Assembly (NCBI RefSeq): GCF_008831545.1
Contig: NZ_CP044523.1
Coordinates: 3,534,001 to 3,598,000 of the forward strand
From: Halorussus halophilus
GTDB taxonomy: Archaea > Halobacteriota > Halobacteria > Halobacteriales > Haladaptataceae
DNA: 64,000 nt
Direction of reading: 5' to 3'
In this document: positions 33,396-42,407 of the stretch, one piece after another
How the letters are laid out: each line of letters begins with the position of its first letter
How positions within the stretch are numbered: position 1 is the stretch's first letter
The notes under the pieces: model-generated
Seen by the model: only the letters and a program-made list of their open reading frames with translations
The model's database searches: none
What the model was told of the DNA's origin: nothing
Translations under genes and position numbers: made by a program

Positions 33396-34049
33396 ATGAG
33401 CCTCATCGCCGAATTCACACTCCGCGCGCCGGACCTCGCACTGACGACGGCGTTGGACGCGGACACCGACATCACAGTCGAGTTAGAAGGGCAGATGGCG
33501 ACGAGTTCCGACACCCCGGTACTCGTCATGTGGGCGTTCGGCGGTGACTTCGACACCTTCGAGGTCGGTCTCGACGAGGACCCGACCGTTCGGACGTACA
33601 ACGTCCTCGAAGAGTTGGGCGGCCGGAAACTCTACCGCGTCCGACTCGCCTCCGAGAACCTCCAACCAGTGTATCCCGTCTACCAGCGTCTCGGGGCTGG
33701 ACCGCTGGCTGCGACGGGAACGCACGAAGGCTGGCAACGCCGCGTTCGGTTTCCCGACCGCGAATCGGTCGTCGAGATGCGCGAGTTCTGTACGGAAAAC
33801 GACGTTCAGTTCCAACTCCGCCGACTCTACACCCCCGGCGAGTCGGACCTCGAAGACGAGTTCGGTCTCAGTCCCGAACAGCGCCACGCCCTCGTCGTCG
33901 CGGAACAGAACGGCTACTTCGACGTGCCGCGACAGTTGTCGCTGGACGACCTCGGTGAGCAACTCGGCGTCAGCGGCCAGTCGGCTTCGGAGCGACTTCG
34001 ACGCGGGGCGTCCCAACTCGTGAGGAAGACGCTGCTGAGTGATTTTTAG
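33396..34049 (+). CDS. Bacterio-opsin-activator-type HTH regulator (HTH-10)
   Basis: 217 residues from MSLIAEFTLRAPDLA. A sensor-like beta-rich N-terminal part is followed by the HTH-10 motif: FGLSPEQRHALVVAEQNGYFDVP, then LSLDDLGEQLGVSGQSASERLRRG. It resembles the protein at 24463. It may respond to a small signal and activate a few promoters; targets unknown. Confidence 0.92.
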   Translation: MSLIAEFTLRAPDLALTTALDADTDITVELEGQMATSSDTPVLVMWAFGGDFDTFEVGLDEDPTVRTYNVLEELGGRKLYRVRLASENLQPVYPVYQRLGAGPLAATGTHEGWQRRVRFPDRESVVEMREFCTENDVQFQLRRLYTPGESDLEDEFGLSPEQRHALVVAEQNGYFDVPRQLSLDDLGEQLGVSGQSASERLRRGASQLVRKTLLSDF

Positions 34050-34115
34050 CGACGAACGGAGTGCTACTCGGCGCGTAAAAGAAACGGAGAAGCTGTGTTT
34101 TGCAGACGGTGCGAA

Positions 34116-34136
34116 CGAGATTCCGGAGGAATCTCG
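34116..34136. terminator. Hairpin between convergent HTH-10 and thermosome genes
   Basis: CGAGATTCC-GGA-GGAATCTCG forms a perfect 9-base stem. It is almost the same hairpin as in the array at 13283-13303 and 13540-13560, and like them lies between convergent genes. Confidence 0.6.
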
Positions 34137-34203
34137 CCGTGAAGCGGTGAAGCCGCGGGACCGGACAGCGGTGGGTGTATGGGTTGACCTAACTGACCGG
34201 AGC

Positions 34204-35898
34204 TTACATCGCTCCGCCCATGCCGCCCATACCGCCCATGCCGCCCATGCCGCCGCCCATTCCGCCAGCGCCGCCGGGCGGGCCGCCTGCGTCGCCGCCG
34301 TCGTCGGGGTCAACCTGACCGCCTTTCAGGTCGCCAGCCGCGATGACGTCGTCGATGCGCAGGAGCATGACGGCCGCTTCCGTCGCGGACTCGATGGCCT
34401 GCGTCTTGACTCGGAGGGGTTCGACGACGCCGTCCTCTTCCATGTTGACGACTTCGCCGGTGTAGGCGTCGAGTCCGGAGGCGAACTCGCCGCCGTCGTG
34501 CTTGCTACGGAGGTCAACCAGCGAGTCGATGGGGTCGAGACCCGCGTTCTCTGCGAGGGTGCGCGGGATGACTTCCAGCGTGTCGGCGAACGCTTCGACG
34601 GCCAGCTGTTCGCGGCCGCCGACGCTGTCTGCGTAGTCGCGGAGTTCCAGTGCGAGTTCCGTCTCGGGTGCGCCGCCGCCGGGGACGACCTGACCGTCCT
34701 CCAGCGTCGTGCGGACGACGCCGAGACTGTCGTCGATGGCACGTTCGACTTCGTCCACGACGTGTTCGGTGCCGCCGCGGAGGATGAGGGTCACGGACTT
34801 CGCTTCCTCGACGTCTTCGACGAAGATGCGCTGGTCGCCGCCGACGTCCTTCTGGGCGACGGAGCCAGCGAAGCCGAGGTCAGACTCTTCGATGTCCTCG
34901 ACACTGCTGACGCGGGAGGCACCGGTCGCGCGGGCGAGCTTCGCCATGTCGTCGGACTTCGCGCGGCGGACCGCGATGATGCCCTTCTCCGCGAGGAAGT
35001 GCTGGGCCATGTCGTCGATGCCGCCGTCCACGAAGACGACGTCTGCGCCGACATCTTCGAGGGATTCGACCATCTCACGAAGCTGGTCCTCTTCCTGGTC
35101 GAGGAACTGCTGGAGTTGGTCGGGGTCGGTGACGTTGACTTCCGCATCGATTTCGGTCTCCTTGATTTCCAGCGCGGAATCGAGGAGAGCGATGTTTGCG
35201 TCCTCGGCGAAGTACGGCATGTTCTCGTGGACGCGCTCCTTGTCCACGATGACGCCCTCGACGAGTTCGGACTGGTCGATGGAACCGCCAACGACGGTCT
35301 CGACCTTGATGTTGTCCGTGTCCACGCCGTCTTCGTCGGCGACGCTCTGGACGGCGTCCACGACGAGGCCTGCGAGTTGGTCTTTGGCGTTCTCCGCGCC
35401 CTTGCCGGTCATCGCCGTGGCGGCGATCTTCTGGAGGGTCTCGCTGTCGTCTGCGTCCACGTCGATGGCCTTCTCTTCGAGGAGTTCCTTGGCCTTCTCG
35501 GCGGCCTGTCGGTACCCCTGTGCGAGCGTGGTCGCGTGGATGTCCTGTTCGAGGAGGTCCTCGGCCTTTTCGAGGAGTTCACCGGCGACGACGACGGCGG
35601 TCGTGGTGCCGTCGCCGACCTCGGTCTCCTGCGTTTCCGAGACTTCGACGACCATGTTGGCCGCCGGGTGCTCGATGTCCATCTCCTTCAGAATCGTGAC
35701 GCCGTCGTTCGTGACGACGACCTCGCCCGTGGAGTCCACGAGCATCTTGTCCATGCCTTTCGGACCGAGTGTCGTCCGTACGGCCTCCGCAACTGCGGTC
35801 CCGGCGGTGATGTTCATCGACTGTGCGTCCTTTCCGGAGGTGCGCTGGCTGTCCTCGGAAAGTACGATCATCGGCTGGTTACCCATTCGTTGTGCCAT
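34204..35898 (-). CDS. Thermosome (group II chaperonin) subunit
   Basis: 564 residues. [45 protein letters not shown] and SVTLILRGG show the group II chaperonin. The C-terminus ends in Gly/Met repeats ([10 protein letters not shown]), typical of haloarchaeal CCT. It forms the ATP-dependent folding ring. The promoter has a clear TATA box at 35926-35936. Other subunits, if any, lie outside the window. Confidence 0.97.
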   Translation of the reverse strand: MAQRMGNQPMIVLSEDSQRTSGKDAQSMNITAGTAVAEAVRTTLGPKGMDKMLVDSTGEVVVTNDGVTILKEMDIEHPAANMVVEVSETQETEVGDGTTTAVVVAGELLEKAEDLLEQDIHATTLAQGYRQAAEKAKELLEEKAIDVDADDSETLQKIAATAMTGKGAENAKDQLAGLVVDAVQSVADEDGVDTDNIKVETVVGGSIDQSELVEGVIVDKERVHENMPYFAEDANIALLDSALEIKETEIDAEVNVTDPDQLQQFLDQEEDQLREMVESLEDVGADVVFVDGGIDDMAQHFLAEKGIIAVRRAKSDDMAKLARATGASRVSSVEDIEESDLGFAGSVAQKDVGGDQRIFVEDVEEAKSVTLILRGGTEHVVDEVERAIDDSLGVVRTTLEDGQVVPGGGAPETELALELRDYADSVGGREQLAVEAFADTLEVIPRTLAENAGLDPIDSLVDLRSKHDGGEFASGLDAYTGEVVNMEEDGVVEPLRVKTQAIESATEAAVMLLRIDDVIAAGDLKGGQVDPDDGGDAGGPPGGAGGMGGGMGGMGGMGGMGGAM

Positions 35899-35925
35899 GA
35901 TTCAGTGCAATGATTGATTGCCATT

Positions 35926-35936
35926 CTATATAAACC
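35926..35936 (-). promoter_or_regulatory. TATA box of the thermosome gene
   Basis: Read on the minus strand it is GGTTTATATAG, 28-38 bases before the ATG at 35898. A strong, near-consensus archaeal TATA box. Confidence 0.65.
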
Positions 35937-36043
35937 TTTCCTTAGTGGTGTGTGAATGTCATGCACAAGTCCCGAATTCGAGAGTGTCAACTACTCGCAC
36001 AGCATTCTTTATAAGTGAAAGAAAGGGTGGAGGCGACGGAAAA

Positions 36044-36367
36044 CTAGTCCTCCTCGTCGTCCCCGCCGGGTAAGCGACGGACTGCCTTCTCCCACCTATG
36101 TTTGGCCGCTTGTCCGGGGTGCGCAATCGGGTCCCACGTGATGTCTTCGTCCGTCCCGAGACGCTTCCATTCGCTTTCGGTCTCCCATCGCCACAGGCCG
36201 ACTGTCGTTGCGAGTAGTAACGCCCCGATGAGTGCGGCTAACGCGACGCTGGCGAGACTATCGAGCGGCAACACCAGGTCCGCCAGAAGCACCGCTGGCA
36301 CGGCCATCGAAACTCCGATGAAGAAGAGTAAGAGCCGCTTGCCCGATATCTCGAACGTGCGGCTCAT
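36044..36367 (-). CDS. Two-span membrane protein of unknown function
   Basis: 107 residues: basic N-terminus, two hydrophobic helices (LLLFFIGVSMAVPAVLLADLV and VALAALIGALLLATTVGLW), and a hydrophilic C-terminal half (WDPIAHPGQAAKHRWEKAVRRLPG). Lies 15 bases after the KH-protein gene on the same strand and may be cotranscribed with it. No family recognised. Confidence 0.7.
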   Translation of the reverse strand: MSRTFEISGKRLLLFFIGVSMAVPAVLLADLVLPLDSLASVALAALIGALLLATTVGLWRWETESEWKRLGTDEDITWDPIAHPGQAAKHRWEKAVRRLPGGDDEED

Positions 36368-36382
36368 CTTTGTAGTACTCGA

Positions 36383-36931
36383 CTAGCCCGAGAACTGGTG
36401 GAACTCCATCCCCTGTCGCTTCATCTCGTTGCGCTTGCGTTCGAGGAACGAGTAGACAGAACCGTGCGGAGCACCATCCAGAATCATCTCGGCGGCACTG
36501 CGGGCCACGTCAACCTGCTTCGGCTGGCCGATGATGCCCATCGTGGTGCCGTAGATGACCACGTTGGCACCGGTCAGCTCTTCCATCAGCTCCCGCGTGC
36601 GACCGTTCTCACCGATGAGTCGGCCTTTCTGCCGTTCGAGGTCGTTCTTGTTCCGGGCGGCGGCGTCGATGTCGATGACGTCGAACATCCGCATGTCGTC
36701 TTCCAACAGCGAGAGGGCTTCGTCGGGCGCGAACCCCCGACCGATGGCCTTGACGATTTCCGGGCCTTTCAGGCCGCGAATCGGGTCGCCGGTCTTCTCG
36801 ACCTTCACCGAGCCATCTTCGGAGTCGATGTCGAGACGCACCTCTGCCTCGCTCTCGATTTCGCGCATCGTCTCACCACCTTCACCGATAAGAACGCCAA
36901 TCCGGTCCTGCGGAATCTTCACGTGTTGCAT
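36383..36931 (-). CDS. KH-domain RNA-binding protein (Dim2/Krr1-like)
   Basis: 182 residues from MQHVKIPQDRIGVLIGEGG. Two KH domains: the first with IGVLIGEGGETMREIE (GxxG loop), the second with KGRLIGENGRTRELMEEL. This is the archaeal Dim2p/Pno1 relative that binds the 3' end of 16S pre-rRNA and works with RIO1 in small-subunit maturation. A TATA-like GCTTAAACC precedes it at 36955-36963 (minus strand). Confidence 0.95.
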   Translation of the reverse strand: MQHVKIPQDRIGVLIGEGGETMREIESEAEVRLDIDSEDGSVKVEKTGDPIRGLKGPEIVKAIGRGFAPDEALSLLEDDMRMFDVIDIDAAARNKNDLERQKGRLIGENGRTRELMEELTGANVVIYGTTMGIIGQPKQVDVARSAAEMILDGAPHGSVYSFLERKRNEMKRQGMEFHQFSG

Positions 36932-37018
36932 ATGTGGTCGTATGCGCTCAGGCTGGTTTAAGCCTTTGCTGCGTCGTGTCCGTGGGTGGTACTCACGTGC
37001 AGTGAGTTCCTCCAATTC

Positions 37019-37426
37019 TCATTCCTCCGGCGGGGACTGCACGCAGAAGCCGTTTCCTTCTGGGTCGTGCATGACCGTCCACGTCTCGGTGTACGGACCA
37101 GTCGTTTCCGTCTTGGTCTCGACTTCGGTCGCACCGAGTTCCGTCAATCGTTCGACCTCCGATTCGCGGTCATCGGCACTCAAGTCGAGGTGAATCGGGA
37201 TGTGTTCGGGCGACGAGCGAGCCATCTTCTTGAAGAACAATCGCGGTCCCTCGCCCGCAGGGTCGATGGCCGCGGCGGCACGGTTCGGGTCCCCGCCCTC
37301 GGCCTCGATAGCTTCGAGCAGTCCCGGCGGGGCTTCCTGAATTTCGTAGTCCACTGCGGCGGCCCAGAACTCGGCGAGTGCCTCGGGGTCCTCGCAGGCG
37401 AAGGTGATGTTTGCGATAGACGCCAT
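37019..37426 (-). CDS. VOC-family (glyoxalase-like) protein
   Basis: 135 residues from MASIANITFACEDPEALAEFW. One VOC repeat pair: N-terminal half with ALAEFWAAAVDYEIQ, C-terminal TWTVMHDPEGNGFCV, which carries the usual Glu/His-type metal region in weak form. Predicted bleomycin-resistance/glyoxalase-like enzyme; substrate unknown. It lies between the KH gene and a repeat island. Confidence 0.85.
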   Translation of the reverse strand: MASIANITFACEDPEALAEFWAAAVDYEIQEAPPGLLEAIEAEGGDPNRAAAAIDPAGEGPRLFFKKMARSSPEHIPIHLDLSADDRESEVERLTELGATEVETKTETTGPYTETWTVMHDPEGNGFCVQSPPEE

Positions 37427-37680
37427 ACTACGCAGACGGTCTTCGTAGTGAAGACTCTGTGTCCTGTCCAGTTTCGGTGTCGTAGGGCTGAAATCATGCC
37501 TTAGGGACTGAACTCGCAATTCGAAGAAACACAGCTACGAACCGCACTGATGCCGGTGCCTAGAAGACCGCCCTGCACAGCACCGCTCTGCACTGCAGGA
37601 GCCACTACCTTCCCACCCGACTGCGCTTCTCGGTTCGGAAAGACGCGACCTTGTCGCGTCTTTCGCGCTGTGTTGCTCAT

Positions 37681-37790
37681 CCACCGGAGGACAAACCGCG
37701 TTCTCCGAGCCTTGGCTCACATTCGTTCGCCAAGACACCGGCAGACAAACCGCGTCCTCCGAGCCTCGCTTCGCTACGCTCAGCGAGACC
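37681..37790 (+). repeat. Dispersed repeat family B, copies 2 and 3 in tandem
   Basis: Copy 2 (37681-37740) begins CCACCGGAGGACAAACCGCG; copy 3 (37741-37790) begins GCAGACAAACCGCGTCCTCC. Nearly identical to 27725-27781. Confidence 0.8.
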
Positions 37791-37874
37791 TCTCGCGGGA
37801 CTGTCGCACCACCAAGGGGTGCGACCGCACGCGCCGGTTCGTCAGTGAAGACTTCGAAGACGATCCAGGGGCCA

Positions 37875-38000
37875 CGGCGCGCCCTTGCGCGAGTTCATCT
37901 CGCGCTAACCCCGCGCGAGGGATAACCAGAGCGACCGTAGGGGAGCGGTGGGTATCGGTTGGGGAGGGACGTGGCTGCCGCGGTGCTGTACGGTTGCGGT
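37875..38000 (+). repeat. Dispersed repeat family C, copy 2
   Basis: Contains GCGCGAGTTCATCTCGCG, AACCCCGCGCGAGGGA, and GGTTGGGGAGGGACGTGGCT before GCGGTGCTGT. Parallel to 51822-51975 and inverse to 6003-6102. Confidence 0.7.
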
Positions 38001-38095
38001 CTCTCCTTTGCACCGGAAGCAGCTAGCTTCTCGCTGTCTAATTCAGTACAAATTGCGCGTACTCTCGCACGTCCAACCGCAGAAAAATGCACGTC

Positions 38096-38962
38096 CTATG
38101 GCCTCGGCGTAGCGTTCTCGTGAATCCACTCCTCCAACTCGTCGCCGTGAACGTCCATGCCTTGTCGCTGGAAGAACGAGGCGATGTTCGCACAGTCGCG
38201 GGTCAGGAACTCGCCGCTGTTCGGATGGTGAATCGTCACTGCTTGCCCGAGGTCGATGAAGCAGAGTTCCCCGTCGTGGACGATGATGTTGTACTCGCTC
38301 AGGTCGCCGTGGACCAGTCCGGCGTCGTAGAGTCGCCGCATGTACTCACGTACTACCCCGAAGGCCGTCTCGGGATTTTCGAGGTGGGCGTCGTCGAGCG
38401 TCGGCGCGCGATTGCCGTCGCTTCCCAGAAATTCCATCACCAGCACGTTGCGCTCGACGGCGATAGGCTCCGGTACCCTCACGCCGGCTTTCTCGGCGCG
38501 CTTGAGATTCGCAAATTCCTTCTTCGTCCACGCCAGCACAGTTCGTTTCTTGTCCCCCGACAGTTCCTCGAAGCGCGGGTCGCCGACGAGGTAGTCGCGC
38601 ATGTCTCGGAAGTCAGAAGCGTTGATACGGTATATTTTCACCGCGACTTCCTCGTGCTCGTCGTCGTCGCCGAGCGCGAGGTAGACCGTCGCTTCCTTCC
38701 CCGAGGAGAGTGGGCCACCGAACGCCTTCACGTAACCGTGTTGGACCAGTCGGTAGAGCGCCGCCAGCGTCGCGTCGTCGAACACCGACTGTTCGACCTT
38801 GAACCGCTCGGTGTTCTTGATGCGCTTGCGGAACTGGTCGAACTCGCGGTCCCGCTGTCTGGCGACACGGTCGGCCTCGGTGTCTGAAACGTCTATTTCC
38901 TCCCACTCGTCCCCGACGCCGTCGGAGTTGTCGAGGTCGAGCAGGCCGTACTCCTCGGACAT
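38096..38962 (-). CDS. rio1: RIO1-type serine protein kinase
   Basis: 288 residues. GGPLSSGKEATVYLAL (RIO P-loop-like), VAVKIYRINASDF (catalytic Lys), GLVHGDLSEYNIIVHDGE (catalytic Asp) and CFIDLGQAVTIHHPN are all present; no APE, as expected for RIO. RIO1 is an ATPase/kinase acting on late 40S (30S) pre-ribosomes. The neighbouring Dim2-like KH gene and eIF1A gene form a conserved archaeal grouping, here broken by other genes and repeats. Confidence 0.96.
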   Translation of the reverse strand: MSEEYGLLDLDNSDGVGDEWEEIDVSDTEADRVARQRDREFDQFRKRIKNTERFKVEQSVFDDATLAALYRLVQHGYVKAFGGPLSSGKEATVYLALGDDDEHEEVAVKIYRINASDFRDMRDYLVGDPRFEELSGDKKRTVLAWTKKEFANLKRAEKAGVRVPEPIAVERNVLVMEFLGSDGNRAPTLDDAHLENPETAFGVVREYMRRLYDAGLVHGDLSEYNIIVHDGELCFIDLGQAVTIHHPNSGEFLTRDCANIASFFQRQGMDVHGDELEEWIHENATPRP

Positions 38963-39012
38963 CTACTCCGACCTAGCGCGTCGAACGGTAAAAGGGTGGG
39001 TATACGCTCCGC

Positions 39013-39678
39013 TCAGTAGGATTCGCGGTGGAGCACTTCCTCGACGCCGCGTCGTGGGAGTCGCTCCGGTTCTTCGCCACCGCTCTCGCCGACCGCCACG
39101 AGCATCACCGGAATCTTGTCGTCTGGGAGTTCGAGGAACTCCGAGAGACCTTCGGCGTCGAAGCCGATCATCGGCGTCGCTTTCAACCCTCTCGCGTGCG
39201 CGGAGAGCATGAGGTTCTCGGCAGCCAGACTGGCGTTTCGAATGCCGTAGTCTCGGCCCATCCGCTCGTCGTCGTACATCCCGACCGCGGTGGCTTTCGT
39301 CTCCTCGGCGGCTTGTTCGTCCATGCGACCTGCTTCTTCCCACTCGCCGAAGACGCGGTCTGCGGTCTCGGCCTCGCTGTGGCCGACCACCAGAATCGCC
39401 GTTCCGGCGTCCTTGATGTGTTCCTGACCGTACGCCAACTCCACGACCTCGTCCAGTCGCTCCCCGTCCTGCACGGCGACGAACTCCCACGGCTGGAGGT
39501 TGTACGAGGAGGGCGCGAGCGCGGCGTCCTCTACGAGCGCTTCCAGCGTCTCGTCGGAAATTTCGGCCTCAGCGTCGAAGTTGTGGCCCGACCGCCGCGT
39601 TCGAATCGCTTCGATTACTCCGGGGAACTCCGCGTCGTGGTCTACGTCGTAGTCGTCGGTCTCCAGTTGTTGGGACAT
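39013..39678 (-). CDS. Nitroreductase-family FMN oxidoreductase
   Basis: 221 residues from MSQQLETDDYDVDHD. FMN-binding blocks: IRTRRSGHNF, LAPSSYNLQPWEFVAV, and NLMLSAHARGLKATPMIGFD. The family reduces nitro, quinone or flavin compounds with NAD(P)H. It is inserted between RIO1 and eIF1A genes and is probably independent. Substrate unknown. Confidence 0.92.
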   Translation of the reverse strand: MSQQLETDDYDVDHDAEFPGVIEAIRTRRSGHNFDAEAEISDETLEALVEDAALAPSSYNLQPWEFVAVQDGERLDEVVELAYGQEHIKDAGTAILVVGHSEAETADRVFGEWEEAGRMDEQAAEETKATAVGMYDDERMGRDYGIRNASLAAENLMLSAHARGLKATPMIGFDAEGLSEFLELPDDKIPVMLVAVGESGGEEPERLPRRGVEEVLHRESY

Positions 39679-40100
39679 ACGAGACAGTAAGTACCGCTCC
39701 TTTAACCACCGAACGAAACCCCGCTGTCTTGCCGTTTGGGATGACTTGCATGTTACCAGCAGGCGACGACGACACTGGTACATCTGACACCTGCGGTGCT
39801 GGGCCGTCCGGTGGCTGTTCTCGGTGCTGTGCGGTGGTTGTTTGCGGTGCTGAGCGGTAGCTGTCGAGAACTATTTTCAACTACCGCGAACGAAGCGAGA
39901 CGCGCTCCGCGCGCCTCGTGAAGTGAGCGCGTCCGAGGAACCCTCGAAGGAGGCCGCAAAGCGGCCTCCGGAGGGGGTGACGACGTGTCATTGGGAGCGT
40001 AGCGACCGATTGCTCGGAAGACGCGGTTTGTCTTCCGGTGATTTTCATGTACGTTTTGCCAGCGGGTGGTCGCTCTGCGACCACCCCGCAGGAAAAGGTT
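39679..40100. repeat. Non-coding island: GCGGTGCTG motifs and a family A head
   Basis: 422 bases without a convincing gene. GCGGTGCTG occurs at 39793 and 39844, with TCGGTGCTGTGCGGTGG at 39821. 39881-39935 (CTACCGCGAACGAAGCGAGA ...) matches 63699-63750. Inverted words such as GGCCGCAAAGCGGCC (39953-39967) follow. Confidence 0.65.
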
Positions 40101-40391
40101 CTACTGAATATGCCCTTCGTCGCGCAACTGGTCGGCGTCCTGCTTCTCGTAGCGCCACGTGATGTCTGCCTTCTCGTCCTGCCAGTCCCACGGTTCGACT
40201 AGCACGACGTCGTCCTCTCGAATCCAGATGCGCTTTTGCATCTTGCCCGGGATGCGAGCGGTTCGTTCCTTGCCATCGGCACACCGTACTTTCACTCGGT
40301 TCGCGCCGAGCATATTGGTGACGGTGGCGAACACCTCGTCGTCGTCGGGCATGCGGAGGTTCTTCCGCCGTCCGCCGTCGTTGTCACTCAT
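40101..40391 (-). CDS. eif1a: Translation initiation factor aIF1A (eIF1A)
   Basis: 96 residues from [22 protein letters not shown]1-like fold: [47 protein letters not shown], and the family's C-terminal region [13 protein letters not shown]. It promotes binding of initiator tRNA and 30S start-site selection. TATA-like GTTAAACG (minus strand, 40414-40421) sits 23-30 bases upstream of the ATG, supporting a leaderless start. Confidence 0.97.
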   Translation of the reverse strand: MSDNDGGRRKNLRMPDDDEVFATVTNMLGANRVKVRCADGKERTARIPGKMQKRIWIREDDVVLVEPWDWQDEKADITWRYEKQDADQLRDEGHIQ

Positions 40392-40413
40392 ATCGATGAC
40401 TTTGATTTCCGGA

Positions 40414-40421
40414 CGTTTAAC
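40414..40421 (-). promoter_or_regulatory. TATA-like element of eIF1A
   Basis: Minus-strand GTTAAACG, 23-30 bases before the start at 40391. Confidence 0.55.
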
Positions 40422-40468
40422 TCTTACAGGGTTCGCCGGTGAACTACCTGCCGACCGTACCACGAGTG

Positions 40469-40474
40469 TTTAAG
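40469..40474 (+). promoter_or_regulatory. TATA-like element of the 40499 gene
   Basis: TTTAAG, 25-30 bases before the ATG at 40499. It supports that start over the longer open frame that begins at 40439. Confidence 0.5.
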
Positions 40475-40498
40475 TCGCCGCCGTCCCCATGCCGGTGT

Positions 40499-40717
40499 AT
40501 GCTCGGAAAACTCGGAGCGAAAGGCATCGCCGGGGTGCTGATGCTCCTCGCCGGTATCGCAATCATCGCCCTCAAGAACCTCATCATCGCCGCCGGAATG
40601 GCGCTGGTCGTCCTCGGTGTCGTCCTCACCGCGTGGGGGCTCGTCTCCAGTCTGATGGCGAACTTCGGCCTCGGCGGGATGATGGGCGGCGGTGGCGGTC
40701 CGGGCGGTTTCCAATAA
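40499..40717 (+). CDS. Small two-span membrane protein with glycine-rich tail
   Basis: 72 residues from MLGKLGAKGIAGVLMLLAG. Two hydrophobic helices (GVLMLLAGIAIIAL, GMALVVLGVVLTAWGLVSSL) and a Gly/Met tail (GLGGMMGGGGGPGG). Typical small haloarchaeal membrane protein; function unknown. Divergent from eIF1A. The TATA-like element at 40469 supports this start. Confidence 0.8.
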   Translation: MLGKLGAKGIAGVLMLLAGIAIIALKNLIIAAGMALVVLGVVLTAWGLVSSLMANFGLGGMMGGGGGPGGFQ

Positions 40718-40992
40718 GAACGACCTTTTTTCTCGTCGGGTGCCGTCGCGCCGAAGGTGCTCGGTACCGCTCTCTGCTCACGGCCGCAGGCCGTCTGCTC
40801 GCGGCTTCGCCGCTCGCACGGTCCGCGGAACGTCGTTCCGCGCTATTCGCATGGTTCGAGGGACGTAGTCCCTCGGCACTCCAAAAAATGTCGATCAAAA
40901 AACGGACGCTCGAAATCTGAGCGCGCCGCGCTCAGATTTCTCACGTCTTCTTCACGGTGGTGACCTACCGCAGGAGGAAATCCCCCTCGCCG
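40718..40992. repeat. Dispersed repeat family A, copy 1
   Basis: Starts ACCTTTTTTCTCGTCGGGTG (40724) and contains several palindromes: CGGCCGCAGGCCG, GCGGCTTCGCCGC, GAGGGACGTAGTCCCTC and GAAATCTGAGCGCGCCGCGC (40912 on). Then TCACGTCTTC. Shares its ends with 54527-54650. Confidence 0.8.
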
Positions 40993-41973
40993 CTATCCTT
41001 CCAACTCGCGCAACTTCTCGCGCCCTGGTGCAATCAACTCGTCCAAGTAGTCCGCCAGCGCGCCCTTCGCGTCCGCTGGGTGGAGTTCGCCGCTCTCCAA
41101 ATCGTCCGCGAGCGTCTCGTAGTCGTCGTACTCCAGATTGCCGCCGTACTCGTCGGGTCGCTCCACGACGACCTGCTCGAATCGCGGGAAGACGTGGAAC
41201 TGGAAGATTTCCAGCACCGGGTTTTCGAGGTCGCCCTCCGGATTTCTGGTCGGCGGGCAGAACGCCGAGTTGACCTTCTCCTCGATGTCTTCCGTCGAGT
41301 CCTCCATCGAGATGGTGACACCCGAACTGCTGGACATCTTCCCCTCGCCCGTTCCGAGGTCGGCGATAATCGGCGTGTGAATGCACGGCCGGGCCTCGTA
41401 GCCGATTTCCGGCAGTTCTTCGCGCATGAGCATGTGAACCTTCCGTTGGTCGAGACCGCCGACCGCGAGGTCCAAGTCGAGGTACTCGATGTCGAGCGCC
41501 TGCATCAGCGGGTAGACGACGTGGCTGACCTTCGCCGTCTCACCGCCCTGCAACTCCGCCATCGCTCGCTGGGCGCGGTTGAGCGTCGTGCCGAGTTCGA
41601 GTTTGTGGAGGTCCAGCGCGTAGTCGTCGTCTAGCTGGTACTCAGAGCCGTAGACGAACTCGGTCTGCTCTTCGTCGAGACCGTACGCGAGGAACTGCGC
41701 TCGCATCTTCTCGGCCGTTTCCTCGATTTCCTCGAAGGAGCCTTTGCCGTTGAGGTAGGCGTGAACGTCCGCCAGTAGAATGATGACTTCCATGCCCGCC
41801 TCCTGCAGGTCGATGAGTTTGTTGGCAGTCAGCATGTGGCCGATGTGGAGCACGCCGGATGGCTCGTAGCCGACGTAGACCCGCTTCCCTTCGGGGTCGT
41901 CGGCTAGCTCTTCCACCTCCTCCTCGGTGACGGCTTCCTCGACGTTCCGCGTAATCAAGTCGTAGGCGTCCAT
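40993..41973 (-). CDS. tyrS: Tyrosyl-tRNA synthetase
   Basis: 326 residues from MDAYDLITRNVEEAVTEEEV. Class I signatures: YEPSGVLHIGHMLTANK (HIGH) and GEGKMSSSSGVTISM (KMSKS-like). KVSHVVYPLMQALDIEYLDLDLAVGGLDQRKVHML is the tyrosine/adenylate-binding region of archaeal TyrRS. Archaeal/eukaryote-type in length, with no bacterial S4 domain. ATG at 41973 is preferred over longer open frame to 42057. Confidence 0.97.
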   Translation of the reverse strand: MDAYDLITRNVEEAVTEEEVEELADDPEGKRVYVGYEPSGVLHIGHMLTANKLIDLQEAGMEVIILLADVHAYLNGKGSFEEIEETAEKMRAQFLAYGLDEEQTEFVYGSEYQLDDDYALDLHKLELGTTLNRAQRAMAELQGGETAKVSHVVYPLMQALDIEYLDLDLAVGGLDQRKVHMLMREELPEIGYEARPCIHTPIIADLGTGEGKMSSSSGVTISMEDSTEDIEEKVNSAFCPPTRNPEGDLENPVLEIFQFHVFPRFEQVVVERPDEYGGNLEYDDYETLADDLESGELHPADAKGALADYLDELIAPGREKLRELEG

Positions 41974-42091
41974 ACGCGATTTGTGTCCCGCACGTGGCTT
42001 GAGGCTTCCGACACTATGCTGGTGGTTCTCGTGGTACTTCTCACTACACCTCTGCAAGGAATTTAGGTGCTAGCTGAGAAAGCTCTCCGCG

Positions 42092-42388
42092 ATGAACGCG
42101 ATTCGAATCGGCGGGATACTGCTCGCAATGGGGCTAGTCGTGTTCGCCCTCTCGATTCTCACGGGCGCGACAGTCGGTTGTACGGCTGTCGGCTACTCTG
42201 GCGAACCACCCGGCGGGTTCGAACTGAAAGAAATCGACGTTCTCGGTCTCGACATCGTCTACACGCCCGATGGCGGCATCAATACTTGCTCGATGGACTT
42301 CGGATATATTTTCGCCCCTCTCGGTCTCGGCGCAATCGCACTCGGAAGTCTCGTCGGCGGGGTCGGTTGCTTGCGGGAGTGGTTCTAA
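42092..42388 (+). CDS. Two-span membrane protein
   Basis: 98 residues from MNAIRIGGILLAMGLVVFAL. Hydrophobic helix 1 and 2 (IFAPLGLGAIALGSLVGGVG) flank a polar loop with two cysteines (VGCTAVGYSGEPPGG, TCSMDFG). No family recognised. Convergent with DUF460 gene, gap 19 bases. Confidence 0.7.
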   Translation: MNAIRIGGILLAMGLVVFALSILTGATVGCTAVGYSGEPPGGFELKEIDVLGLDIVYTPDGGINTCSMDFGYIFAPLGLGAIALGSLVGGVGCLREWF

Positions 42389-42407
42389 CCCCCGAGAAAC
42401 AGCAACT

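Larger units (their letters stand above)
37427..38095. repeat. Non-coding island with copies of repeat families B and C
   Basis: 669 bases without a convincing gene. It contains family B copies 2 and 3 (37681-37790, tandem), a family C copy (37875-38000), the hairpin AAAGACGCGACCTTGTCGCG around 37639-37662, and the GCGGTGCTG word on both strands (37570-37594 inverse; 37979-37999 direct). Confidence 0.75.
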
